From positions 51,231,980-51,295,979 of the forward strand of contig JBCNJP010000025.1 in assembly GCA_039602395.1 (NCBI GenBank): a DNA stretch of 64,000 nucleotides, given 5' to 3'. The notes beneath the pieces were generated by a model that ran no database searches, was not told the DNA's origin, and was given only the letters and a program-made list of their open reading frames with translations. Of the stretch, positions 44,313 to 55,830 are shown in pieces (the first letter of the stretch is position 1; each line of letters starts with the position of its first letter). A program made the translations under genes and the position numbers. Source of the stretch: Deinandra increscens subsp. villosa. Lineage: Eukaryota > Streptophyta > Magnoliopsida > Asterales > Asteraceae.

Positions 44313-44628
44313 TTTATTTAATTAAACGACAAAACGATTTCGCCCTAAAACGCTCGTAATCTAAATAAATGGACTAATCAGTTGTTACCGGATTAACAGA
44401 CTGATTAGTATGGTGGACAGGATAGGATCGCGACCGGGCCAGCCCGTGTACTTCCCCGGTCCGTGATTTTAATATTAAAATAGGGAGGAGAGTGGATTGA
44501 ATAACAAGTCATCAAAACCACAACCCTAATTCTCTCTCTCACCCCTCCCGCTGTTGCGATCCCCTAGCCGGCTCCAAGCCGCCGCCGATCGGACCTCCAT
44601 CACCACCACTAATCCTCCCCTCTTTTCG

Positions 44629-45120
44629 ATGGATCCCCGTTTAGCCAACGTGTGTTCGAGATTGGAGAAAGAAGCCGAACGAGCCCGAGTCGCAGCCGAA
44701 GTCGCGGCTAGCGCCACCTTTGACATCGCTGGCCATCCACCGCCAGTCGATCGCCGACCGGTGGTCCTCGCGTTGCCGGCGCAACCGAGGCCACTGTGAC
44801 GCGTCCAAACGTCGTGGTCCGCGCCATTATACCCGCCGGCCACCACCACCATCGTATCGTCGTCGCCGCCTTCTGTCGGTGACGAGATCATCGTGGGGAC
44901 GATTCTAGTTGCGATCCCGGTTGTTCAGGCAGATCAAGTTTTGTTGTCGTCGCCGCCCGTGGCAAGCCTGCCACCACCACCGCCGTTATCTCCGCCGCCA
45001 CCTATGGTCGTTGCGTCCATTGATGGTCTGATTCGCCGATTCGAGTCTGACTTATCTGTTCATCCTAGCGCCAGTCCGTTGAATCCGGGTGTCTCGAGCG
45101 TTTGCTCGGATCCCGCCAAG
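44629..45120 (+). CDS. LTR-embedded first exon upstream of gag (copy 3)
   Basis: The ATG at 44629 opens MDPRLANVCSRLEKEAERAR, then Ala-rich and proline-rich parts (PPPPPLSPPPP), then FESDLSVHPSASPLNPGVSS, ending SDPAK at 45120 with donor GTATAT. The same frame runs throughout with one stop, TGA at 44797-44799. It matches the copy-1 exon at start and end. The predicted acceptor is TTTCAG at 46502-46507, giving a 1387-nt intron and a phase-0 join to KAIENSPPLSSM and gag. The stop makes this copy inactive, but the reading frame was evidently selected in its ancestor. Confidence 0.55.
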
Positions 45121-45344
45121 GTATATCTAATTCATTTAGATATTAATTCTATTTACTTATTTTAAAATAAATATTTATCTGTGTTTGTTGCGATCGGTGA
45201 CTGATCCTGTTTACGGTTTGTATTCGCGATGTTTTATAATCATTTCCGCTGCTAAATTAGTTATGAATTAATTTAAATAAATATAATCGGTTTTAATAAA
45301 AAATTAAAATCGGTAACCCAGATACCCACTCTAAAACCCAACAG

Positions 45345-45357
45345 TGGTATCAGAGTC
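45345..45357 (+). promoter_or_regulatory. primer binding site, copia copy 3
   Basis: TGGTATCAGAGTC one base after the LTR matches the initiator-tRNA site with one change. Confidence 0.85.
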
Positions 45358-46507
45358 ATTGTCACCGCGCGCAAACCAGAACCCGTCTTTTAGTAACCAT
45401 TGGTTCGCAATTTCGATTCATATCCAAATTACGAATTAGAATTAATTTTACTTGTTTAATTTTAATTCTACAAAATATATAATATTGTGTGTTACGGCCG
45501 ACCCTTATTTTAACTACATGATTGTATATTACGTGGTGTGTGTTTTTTTTCTCTGGTTGGCCGATTTGTTTTTCGTTTTGGTTTTTGTTGAACCCACTTT
45601 TAAGGGTTTCAAAGTTGTATAAAATTTAGAGCTAGGTTACTACTTGTTTAGTAATTGTAAATTTTGTAAAAAAACCAAGACTCGAAGACTGGACGCACAC
45701 TAAAAGGGATGTCGAAGCTAGTGGGAGCTGAACCGGATCCGAGAACACATTGTTTTGCCTCCTTGGTTGTTCACCGTATATTTTATTTAATTTTATTTAA
45801 ATGAGTCCCTAATGATCTCGCTTATGTGGCTCAAGCGAGATCAAGACTAAAAGCCATTTAACACACAATATGCCATTCGCGACAACTTAGTAATTTTAAT
45901 TAAATTAAATTAATTTACTAGTCCCGAGTGGTGATAGGGTTTATCGTTCGTGTCTGACGATAATTAAATATTAAAAGTAATTAATATCCCTATCTGGTAA
46001 TTATTAAAAACTGATAGTTCGTGCCATCCTATCTCAAGTCGAACTTGGAACGTATTTACCGGAGCATCAGTGTTGGAATATTTCAACACCGCACTTGGTG
46101 CAGAGGGTACCTTCTGAAGTGAGGACATTGGAGTATTTCAACATCATTTCCGTCACATCAACCTTTTAGGATTACTATCGCTTTAGACGTATATGTTCGT
46201 AGTGTTGTAGTATTTCAACACCGCGCTACGAGTGTTATTGCTAAAGTGGGCACTAATGAGGCTAAACGTATTGCAAAATACACTAGTATGTATATAGCGG
46301 CCTCATACCGAGAGTTGTGACTTGATTCTCATAATTGACACCCGTTGTCAGTTTGTTTACACGACTTTGCTCCTGAGGCTCAATTGGCGGTCTCAAGTAA
46401 TGTCGCCTAAACGAATTCTCAATTTCTTGAAAATAAACTTTACCAACTTATTTTAAGAAAAATAAAACATCGAAAATACTAATTCAAACCTACTTTGCTT
46501 ATTTCAG
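45358..46507 (+). other. copia copy 3 leader, part of the predicted intron
   Basis: About 1.15 kb without an ORF, collinear with 903-2065 on the other strand. It contains the three inverted motifs and ends in a pyrimidine-rich splice acceptor, TTGCTTATTTCAG. Confidence 0.75.
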
Positions 46508-47026
46508 AAGGCTATTGAAAACTCACCTCCATTAAGTTCAATGGTACAACTCGGCCCCTTCACTGAGACTGGTTTTCTCGCATGGCAGACTACCTTAAGA
46601 AACCTTTTTAAGGCTCTTCGGGAAACTCTATGTTATTGACGACCTATCGCGAGTATTCCATCTTACTTGCTAAATGAGAACTCGCGAACTAAGCTCCAAA
46701 AGCACGCTGACGATGATAAGAACGTCACTGACCTGATGTTATCTAGCATGACTCAGGATTATCGGTACAATTTCATAGGGATGACTGCTTATGACATCAT
46801 GCATAAACTCAAAGATTTATTTGAGTTATGTCAAAGGACATAGCGAGCTGAGGCACTTTTACAATTTTTGAACTGCTCTATGGCGAGCTAGTCCTCACCA
46901 TACGATCATGTCATGCTGATGAAAGCGTATTGCGACAGGCTGATCGACCTCGGCTACTCCATCTCTGATGGGATGGCTCTTGATGTAATGCTTAGATCTC
47001 TACCAGAACATTATCGCATTCTTGCT
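46508..47026 (+). pseudogene. copia copy 3 gag, N-terminal part
   Basis: The frame begins KAIENSPPLSSMVQLGPFTE and follows the copy-1 Gag. Stops occur near 46637, 46840 and 46888, and there is a frame error near 46610. At 47026 it is interrupted by a complete gypsy element and continues at 58724. The 5 bp CTTGC before the break is the target site. Confidence 0.85.
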
Positions 47027-49900
47027 GTGACAACCGGCAATTTTCCAGGTTAATCCCGTTGATAACTTGTGTTATATTTTAATAACGTCCGTTACCTCCG
47101 TTAACTAGAATAGTTACACGAACATTGCACATGAGTCTAGACGTCGGTTAACTTACCTGAATAATTATATTTTGTTATTTTATGTAAACCATGTTTTATG
47201 ATTTCATGAAAGCGTTTTATCATTTTATGTGACAATGATATCTAGGATTTTATGTGGTATATAGGTATATATATATACATTATATTTTATGATTTTATGT
47301 GGCGACATGCCAAGTAATCGTACAAACGTTTATATACTTTTGCTAGAATTTAAAAACATATAGTTATGGGGCATAACTATGATTTTATATGAAATGCATA
47401 TAGATTATACTTTCATAAAACTTCGTTCGTAAAAAAAAAATGTTCTGACGTACGCTCGTATAATCATCGCCTAGTTACTCTTCGTTGGTCCCCGCTAGCA
47501 TTCGTTAGATGTCCCTAAACTTAGGAGGACCTAACTTGTAATCACCCATACTTGTTTCCTTATGATGTAAAACTGGGAGGGGCCATTCTTGCCCTAATAG
47601 CAAACCTTAAATTAAAGATGCTGAGTAAATACAGGTTCACAATTTCTTCTTTCCGGCAACCTTTCACGTTCAAAAGAAAAAGAAACCGTCACCATTATTT
47701 GATCCGATTAATACACCAGTTACAAACATTGAGCAATTATCACATATTGAATTCTCGTGTAACCATTCATAATCATCATCACTCTTCATTTTGATCAAAC
47801 GTAAACCCTCTCTGGTTCCATCGCAAGACACCACCACTATAGTTTTTTTTTTTTCTCTCCGGCCGTTACCACAGCTACACTGCTGCTACACCACTAACGA
47901 CCACTTAAAAGTGATCGTGAACCACTGACGAACGACAGGCAGTCATCGGAAGTGCAAATCGTGATCCTGCTCGGTGATCGCGTTCGAGTTTTCGGTTTCG
48001 TTTCGGTCTCAAAATCGCATCTAAACTCATCCCCGATTTGAGGTAACTATTTCCCTATGCTAGTCGCACCTTTTCCTTTCATTTTGTCCCTGTTTTCGCG
48101 AATCGCCGGTGACCGGAATAAAACTCCGGCCACCGGAGATTTGGGGAAGAAGATGATGACGGGTCTGGACGGGTTATATACATAACTAACTGGTTTATAA
48201 CACAATCAACTAAGTAGCGCAGTTGGTTAGGTGAGGTGCTGGAGACCGAGAGGTCTTGTGTTCGACCCTTGGCAACCCCATTCCTTTTTAGTTATTTTCC
48301 TGTGAACTGTTTCCCACCAGATTTAATGGACAAAACGATTCCTGGCCAAATTGCTAACAAAATAGCTAAATGCCCCAATGGTAATTCTGTTGTGTTGCAA
48401 CCCAGAGGTCACGGGTTCGAGTCCCGTGACCATCATTCCTGCTGTTTTTTTTTTTTGGGATCTCAAGCACTATTTTGTCCAAAACTCAAAACTACTATGA
48501 TGTGTCTATTAAATCTTGATCGTAAATGCATCGTAGACCCCGTTAGGGTTCTCGTTCAACGTTGAGGACAGTAAGACTTAAATAAATTTAAAAAATTTAG
48601 TGATTTCGTTAAAATCGTTTAAATATATATATATTTGATTTATTGTCATACGAACGTTTTGAGGATGTTCGTTAAACTCCTAAACTTGTCTAGGCATATA
48701 AATATATATTTAGGACGTTTTATTTCACTTTTGACTACGCCTCGATATTTATATATATATTTTCCCGATGATCCCTACATTTATTATTTTGGAATAACAA
48801 ACGCACATTGATTCTTGCAAATCTTTGTGTCCTCGATTAATATCATTTTTTTTACTACTTTCGAACAAACAATCCTTGTCATGTTTTGAAATTGTCACTT
48901 ACGTCATATTTGGGATTACTTGTTATTAAACCGTCGTCTAGGCTATGTTACTCATGTGCGAACACACACTTACGCATATAAATTCATTAGGTGCTTGGTA
49001 AACTACGCAAGACTCGAAGTCTTAATAAATTGTAGCAGCGCACCCTAAGGTGAGTTACACAAACTTTACGTTACGTCCGGTTTTGGACGATAACACACGC
49101 AAACACGTTACACCTGGTTTAGGGTGATAACACAACAACTATTATGTATGATTAAAGTAGAAATCCTGTATATATCACATGTTCACGTAAAATGCTTTAT
49201 TTTTCAAGTCCTTACTTATCGAACCGTTAATAGCAAATAGCGAGGGGATATTGGGTAGTACTACTGGGGTCTGACAAACCCCACTCAGCGGGCACGAGAT
49301 GCACCACCCGACTGGCGGTCGGACTGAGGACAATGTCAGCCTAAACTTACCGTGATCGAGTAGACACGGGGAAGGCAAACCACGTAAGGAATTATTCCTA
49401 CAACTAATTGGTCAGCTTCGGTTGCGAACGTTTTAGTGACATGAACTTAGGCTCGCTACCTACGATATGGATTGTACTGTTAATATACATGCTTATATAC
49501 GAATAAAAACTGTTGTATTCGTACTGCATAACTATACTAGTTATATTTATGTGCTTATGTGAACTCACCAACATTAGTTGACACTTGCTCTTATGCATGC
49601 TTTGCAGGACGCTAGGAGAATCGGATTTTTGGGCACGTACGCTGGTTAAACTTTAATTTTGGGAACTTGTTTTTAAAACCTTTATCTTGAACTTTGTTTA
49701 CTTGTCGGGCGCTTGTTTTGCGCATCATAACTTTTATAAGCTTCCGCTAAACTTTAAACTCTGGTTTGATATTTCCCGTTTGGAAATATATTTACATTTT
49801 GAACCCTTAACTTATGTTTGATGTAACTAATGACTCGGGTCCTGGTCTGGTTCACACCCCACACGGTAAAACTCCGTTAGTGGAAACTGGGGGTGTGACA
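47027..49900 (+). repeat. 5' LTR of the gypsy element
   Basis: Begins TGTGACAACCGGC and ends GGGGGTGTGACA. It holds tRNA-like A and B boxes (listed separately), no clear TATA box and only short ORFs. Confidence 0.95.
48215..48430 (+). other. tRNA-like boxes in the 5' LTR
   Basis: An A-box-like TAGCGCAGTTGG starts at 48215 and a B-box-like GTGTTCGACCC lies at 48258-48268, the spacing of a tRNA. A second T-arm-like hairpin, GGTCACGGG with CCCGTGACC around a TTCGAGT loop, lies at 48408-48432. The acceptor stems are poor, so these are not functional tRNA genes. They may descend from a SINE or a tRNA insertion. Confidence 0.55.
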
Positions 49901-49903
49901 GAT

Positions 49904-49916
49904 TGGTATCAGAGCC
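49904..49916 (+). promoter_or_regulatory. primer binding site of the gypsy element
   Basis: TGGTATCAGAGCC three bases after the LTR matches the initiator methionine tRNA 3' end. Confidence 0.92.
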
Positions 49917-50078
49917 CTTGGTTGCAGAGAACTAGAATTTTCAGCAATTCTAAACTGTAACTGTTTTTGAACATTAGTTACAACAATTCCCAAAAACGTT
50001 TTCTTTTCGCGTGCCAAAAATCGATTACTCACATTAGGTTATATTTTCTTTGTTTGTGTTTGTCTGGGTCCAGGCAAT

Positions 50079-50738
50079 ATGTCACCATCCGATCATACAC
50101 GTGGAAAGGCTCCCATGAACGAACAAGGATCCTCGTCACGTCAACCGCCCCGCAGGAGGCAACGTCTTGACTATACTCAATCGGATTATGAGGCAGAGTC
50201 ACATTATTTTCGAGACCCGGACAACGCGTCCGATTGGTGGTGGTTTAGGCCCATGGTGGCCAGTCTTATAGGCGAATTTGGAGTCCCCACGGACGAGGGT
50301 AGACTACCCGATCTTCCCTTCTGTCACCCACAGATCACTGCTGCAATGATGGCAGTGATAGACGAGTTGCGTAGTGAAGTTAGATCACTGCGAACCGAAG
50401 GACGAAGAACACAAACTGAAATTCAAGGAACAAGGGATGATCTCGAGGTGACAACCACAGCACACAACAACTTAGCCCATGGGGTGATTGACCTCGAGGA
50501 TAGAGTGGATACCTTGGAGGCAAGACCCAACTCGGTCAATTTAGCCAACATGCTACAGACTGCCTTAGCAAGGATTGCTGTGTTAGAAGACCTGGTCGGG
50601 GACCTGACCGGGCAAGTGGCTACTCTCCAGGGACAGGCAGCCCCTGCAGCTGATCCAGTGGAGGAAGAACCCCTCGAAGAGAATGGAGACAACGCTGAAG
50701 AAGAAGAGGTCGAGGAACCCGAAGTCATTGATCCATGA
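50079..50738 (+). CDS. extra ORF ahead of gag, coiled coil, function unknown
   Basis: A 219-residue open frame starts MSPSDHTRGKAPMNEQ in the leader of the gypsy element. A basic N-terminus (PPRRRQRL) is followed by an aromatic patch (DNASDWWWFRP, residues 48-58), a predicted coiled coil (about 88-185, with repeated Leu/Ile/Val spacing) and a very acidic C-terminus (EEEVEEPEVIDP). It has no zinc knuckle or enzyme motif. It ends 261 bp before the gag start. Being intact in a young element, it is probably expressed and may act with Gag; that is inference. I do not recognise the family. Confidence 0.65.
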   Translation: MSPSDHTRGKAPMNEQGSSSRQPPRRRQRLDYTQSDYEAESHYFRDPDNASDWWWFRPMVASLIGEFGVPTDEGRLPDLPFCHPQITAAMMAVIDELRSEVRSLRTEGRRTQTEIQGTRDDLEVTTTAHNNLAHGVIDLEDRVDTLEARPNSVNLANMLQTALARIAVLEDLVGDLTGQVATLQGQAAPAADPVEEEPLEENGDNAEEEEVEEPEVIDP

Positions 50739-50999
50739 TCTAATATGTCTCATTTTCTTCTATTTTGTTACTTTGAAATAAATTTGACTGGGTGTTCATT
50801 TTATTTTGAATGTTTTCAATACTGAGATACCTTATGGTTGGATTTTAAATTTTGTAATGGATATTACATTTTTATTTTACCAATGTGTTTCTGAAAATTA
50901 TGTCGTGTGATGGATGGATGCATGAATAATTGTTTAGTGTTTAATGAAATTAATATTGGATATATTAATCATTGAAATGTTCGTATGGAAAACAGAACC

Positions 51000-53900
51000 A
51001 TGGCTGAACACCTCACCGCAGCACAGATCCAAAATCTGATTGACCAAGGAGTTGCAGCAGCTCTAGCAGCGGCTCAAAATCAGCCAAACAACAATGGTGG
51101 TAAGTAAAAACAGACGAAAAATTGACTACTTTTTTTTTCTCACTCTCTAAAATTATTCTCTGAAATAATTTCATGAAACAAATCCAGGCCCAGCTCAATG
51201 CACCTTCAAAACTTACATGGATTGTAAGCCGCTCATGTTCAAGGGTGATGAAGGAGCCGTGGGTCTGCTGCGATGGCTCGAGAAATCAGAAAAGGTGTTC
51301 TCAATGTGCAACTGCCCAGTTGCGAATCGGGTCAATTTCGCAACTGCTACACTTGAGGGAGCTGCCCTCACTTGGTGGAACGCGCAAATCCAAATGTTAG
51401 GACTCGATGCAGCAAATGCTATGACTTGGCAGGAATTCAAGGATGCCATGATGGAGGAGTATTGTCCTCGCGACCAGGTTAAAAGGTTGGAAGGTGAGTT
51501 CCAGAACTTGAAAATGGTAAGTTCTGAGATTGAAGAGTACACCGCTCGCTACCATGAGTACACGGTGCTATGTCCTACAATGGTTGATGCTGATTTCAAA
51601 AGGATTGAAAGGTACGTGGATGGGTTAGCTCCACAAATCAAGGGGATGGTTACTGCCTCAAACCCTGCAAATGTGCAGAATGCTATCAGGTTGGCCCATA
51701 AGCTGACTGACCAGGCCATAGAGCAAGGAACTTTGCCACCCAGGAAGGTCCCCAAAACTGCCCTAGACGGGAAAAGAAAGAGAGATGACGACTCTAGTAA
51801 CAACAACAACAATGGTGGTGGCAACAACAATGGGAGATCCTCCAACTCTCACAATCAAAACAAGAGGTACAACAATTCTAGGGGTGACTATAACAACAGT
51901 AACACCAACAGTGGGGGCGGTAACCAGAACCGCCAAGGTGGTAGTAATCAGAATAACAATGGGTACAAAGGACGAGCACCTTTCTGCAATCGGTGCAACC
52001 AACACCACAATGGGGCATGCAAGAGACTCACCTGTGAGCGTTGTGGTAAAGGGGGCCATGAAGCTAAGAATTGTTGGGGTGAACTACAAAACCGTCCCAA
52101 TCAAAATCTGAACCAGAATCAGAATCAGAACCAGAGGCATAATAATGAAGGCCCTAGAGGGTGTTTTGAATGTGGAAAACCAGGGCACCTAAAGAGGGAC
52201 TGTCCACAGCTCCGAAGGAATAATAATAACAATGCTGGAAACAACAACAACCACCGTAACAACAATAACAACGGTGGTGATGGTGGTAGAAACGGTGGAG
52301 ATGGATCCAAAGGGCGAGCCTTCGTTATGGGTTCCGGTGAAGCAAGAAACGATACCAACGTCATTACCGGTAAGTTTCTTCTAAACAACTACTTTGCAAA
52401 TGTCTTATTTGATACGGGTGCCGAGAAAAGTTTTATCTCGACTAAGTTTTGTAAATTGATTAAGGCTACCCAAACTCCACTAAAAGCTAGGTACACGGTT
52501 GAATTAGCAAATGGTAAGCTTCTCGACACCACTCACTTAGTTGAAGGCTGCACATTAGAACTATCTGGTCATAAACTAAGTATAGACCTTATGCCTTTTA
52601 CCATCGGTAGCTTCGACGTAATAGTAGGAATGGATTGGCTATCCAAACATCAGGCGGAAATTGTTTGTCAAGAAAAAGTAATAAGAATACCCATAGCAGG
52701 AGGAGAAGTACTCTCAATACAGGGCGAAAAGGGAGGTGTTGTCTCCGGAATCATATCATACCTTAAAGCGCAGAAGTGTCTTCGGAAAGGACACGTGGCA
52801 ATCCTAGCCACAGTTACGGACCAAACCAGGGTGGAGAGAAAGATCGAAGATTTCCCGATCGTACGCGATTACCCGGAGGTATTTCCTGAGGAATTGCCTG
52901 GCCTTCCTCCGCATCGGCAAGTAGAATTTGGGATTGACCTTGCTCCGGGAGCAGCTCCGATCGCGCGTGCACCATATCGTCTAGCGGTGAACGAATTGAA
53001 TGAGCTATCCACACAACTGCAGGAACTGCTAGATATGGGTTTTATTAGACCTAGCTCGTCACCATGGGGAGCACCAGTACTATTCGTCAAGAAGAAGGAT
53101 GGCACGTTTAGGATGTGTATCGATTACCGCGAACTCAACAAAGTCACTATTAAAAACCGATACCCTCTTCCTCGAATAGATGACCTCTTTGATCAGCTTC
53201 AAGGATCCAGTTACTATTCCAAGATTGATTTAAGGTCTGGTTACCATCAGCTTCGAGTCCGCGAGGAGGACATCGAAAAGACAGCCTTCAGAACACGCTA
53301 CGGCCATTATGAATTCTTGGTCATGCCTTTCGGGCTGACAAATGCACCAGCTGTGTTCATGGATCTCATGAACCGTGTGTGCAAGCCCTACCTGGACAAA
53401 TTCGTCATTGTGTTCATCGACGACATCCTCATTTACTCCAAAACAAAAGAAGAACACGAGGAACACCTGCGGTTAATCTTAGAATTGTTAAGGAAAGAAC
53501 AACTCTATGCGAAATTCTCTAAGTGCGATTTTTGGATCCGAGAGGTTCAATTTCTGGGTCACATCGTCAACGAGCAAGGTATTCACGTTGACCCAGCCAA
53601 GGTCGAGGCCATTAAAAGTTGGCCTACTCCTAGAGCTCCTACGGAAATTCGCCAATTCCTTGGTTTAGCGGGTTACTACCGTCGTTTTATAAAGGGATTT
53701 TCTCAGTTAGCTCACCCATTGACTGCTCTTACGCACAAAGGGGTTCAATACAGATGGGGTGACAAGGAAGAGGCAGCCTTCCAAGCTTTGAAGGAAAAAC
53801 TTTGTACTGCACCTATATTATCTTTACCTGATGGGATTGACGATTTCGAGGTCTATTGTGACGCGTCAATCCAGGGACTCGGATGTGTTTTGATGCAAAG

Positions 53901-55692
53901 AGGTAAAGTCATCGCTTATGGGTCAAGGCAATTAAAGTCTCATGAGAAGAATTACACAACTCACGACCTAGAGTTGGGCGCAGTTGTTTTTGCCTTGAAA
54001 TTTTGGAGGCACTACTTATACGGTACCAAGTGTACGATATTCACTGATCACAAGAGCCTCCAACACATATTTGATCAGAAAGAACTCAACATGAGGCAAC
54101 GTAGGTGGGTCGAATTGCTAAACGACTACGATCTAGCAATAAAGTATCATCCAGGCAAGGCCAACGTCGTGGCCGATGCCTTGAGTAGAAAAGAGCATGT
54201 TAAACCTAGAAGGGTTCGAGCTCTCCAATTAACGATCCATACAGGGCTACCGGATAGACTCCGGGATGCTCAGAAAGAGGCCCTAAGGGAAGAAAATTTT
54301 GGGTCTGAATCATTACGTGATGTCGATGGAACTTCTGAAATTAAGTCCGATGGACTTCGTTATTATAAGGATCGTATATGGGTACCTCTCCATGGAAATC
54401 TTAGAGAACTGGTGATGGACGAGGCCCACAAGTCCCGTTATTCGATCCATCCAGGTTCTGACAAAATGTATCAAGACTTAAAGGGGCTATATTGGTGGCC
54501 TAATATGAAAGTTGATATCGCTAGATATGTCAGCAAGTGCTTGACGTGCGCGAAGGTCAAAACGGAACATCGAAAGCCAGCAGGGTTACTGCAACAACCT
54601 AAAATTCCTGAATGGAAATGGGAAGAAATCTCGATGGATTTCATCACGGGATTGCCCCGTTCTTCTGGCGGTAACGATATGATTTGGGTTATCGTTGACC
54701 GATTAACAAAATCCGCTCATTTCCTAGCTATCAAGGAAAATGACAAGACAGAGAAGCTTGCAAAGATATACCTCAAGGAGATTGTCAAGCTTCACGGAGT
54801 GCCTTTATCTATTATCTCTGACCGAGACCCTAGGTTTGCTTCAAACTTTTGGAGATCCTTACAAGCAGCGATGGGCACTCGCTTAGATATGAGTACCGCA
54901 TATCATCCTCAAACAGATGGACAGACTGAACGTACCATCCAAACTCTCGAGGATATGCTTAGAGCGTGTGTGCTCGATTTCGGGAAAAATTGGGAAACTC
55001 ATTTGCCACTGGTGGAATTCTCCTATAACAACAGCTACCACACCAGTATTGGAGCCGCTCCATTTGAGGCTCTGTACGGACGAAAGTGCAGATCGCCTGT
55101 CTGTTGGGCTGAGGTCGGTGAGAGCCAACTCACTGGACCTGAATTAGTACACGAGACCACTGAAAGAATCGTGCAGATCAGAAACCGCATGAAAGCGGCA
55201 AGAGATAGACAAAAGAGTTATGCGGATAAACGCCGAAGGCCTTTGGAATTTAAAGTCGGCGACAAAGTACTATTGAAAGTCTCGCCTTGGAAAGGCGTCG
55301 TACGCTTTGGCAAGCGCGGGAAGTTGAATCCCCGCTATGTAGGACCATTCGAGATCACCGAAACTATTGGTCCGGTGGCTTACCGTTTAAACTTACCTCC
55401 TGAATTAGATGGAGTGCACAACGTGTTTCACGTTTCGAACCTGAGAAAGTGTTTAGCAGACGACACTCTTATAGTTCCAGTAGAAGAACTGCAAATCGGT
55501 GAACAACTACGATTTATCGAACAACCCGTGGAAATCATGGGCCGTGAGGAGAAAACCTTGAAACGAAGTAAAATTCCCATCGTCAAAGTGAGATGGCAAT
55601 CTAAACGTGGACCAGAGTTCACGTGGGAACGTGAAGATCAGATGAGAAAGAAATATCCTCACTTATTTGATCAGGCCTCAACATCTAATTAA
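51000..55692 (+). CDS. Gag-Pol of the gypsy element, with an 88-bp intron
   Basis: The likely start is ATG at 51000 ([16 protein letters not shown]). A GT-AG intron (51100-51187) joins it in frame to the main 1491-codon frame, whose first Met is at 51217. Using that Met as residue 1: gag domain 10-190 ([11 protein letters not shown]), Asn/Gly-rich linker, zinc knuckles near 270-290 ([14 protein letters not shown]) and 314-327 ([14 protein letters not shown]), protease [11 protein letters not shown] (Asp 399), reverse transcriptase with [10 protein letters not shown] (about 733), RNase H ([23 protein letters not shown]), and integrase with an HHCC region and Asp 1141, Asp 1202 and Glu 1238. 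A chromodomain-like end ([12 protein letters not shown]) follows. No stop is present. It makes the particle and copies and integrates the element. Confidence 0.95.
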
Positions 55693-55719
55693 GGTATGAG
55701 TTAAATTTTGGGACAAAAT

Positions 55720-55830
55720 TTCCTTAACAAGGGGATGATGTAGCAACCCTAAACTTTTTCTTTTCCTTCCACAGAAACCGTAACGACTTAAGGCAATTTT
55801 CGGGACGAAAATTCCTTAACAAGGGGATGA
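55720..55830 (+). promoter_or_regulatory. duplicated polypurine tract before the 3' LTR
   Basis: TTCCTTAACAAGGGGATGAT occurs at 55720-55739 and again at 55812-55831, where it abuts the 3' LTR. The first is followed by TGTAGCAACCC, which resembles an LTR start. Only the second is at the proper position. Confidence 0.75.

Larger units (their letters stand above)
43533..45343 (+). mobile_element. 5' LTR of copia copy 3, with internal insertion
   Basis: Begins TGTTGGAAATACGG and ends AACCCAACA, followed by the primer binding site. It is 1811 bp, of which 637 bp (43676-44312) are an insertion. The GC-rich exon is at 44629-45120. The family is shared with 2080-3252 and 21277-22402. Confidence 0.88.

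Noticed and set aside
47552..47794. An 80-codon frame in the gypsy LTR, repeated at 56358-56600
   Set aside because: It is duplicated only because the LTR is duplicated; there is no sign of coding selection and no recognisable domain.
48215..48285. Functional tRNA gene in the gypsy LTR
   Set aside because: Box A and B are recognisable but the acceptor and anticodon stems do not pair well, so I list it as tRNA-like only.
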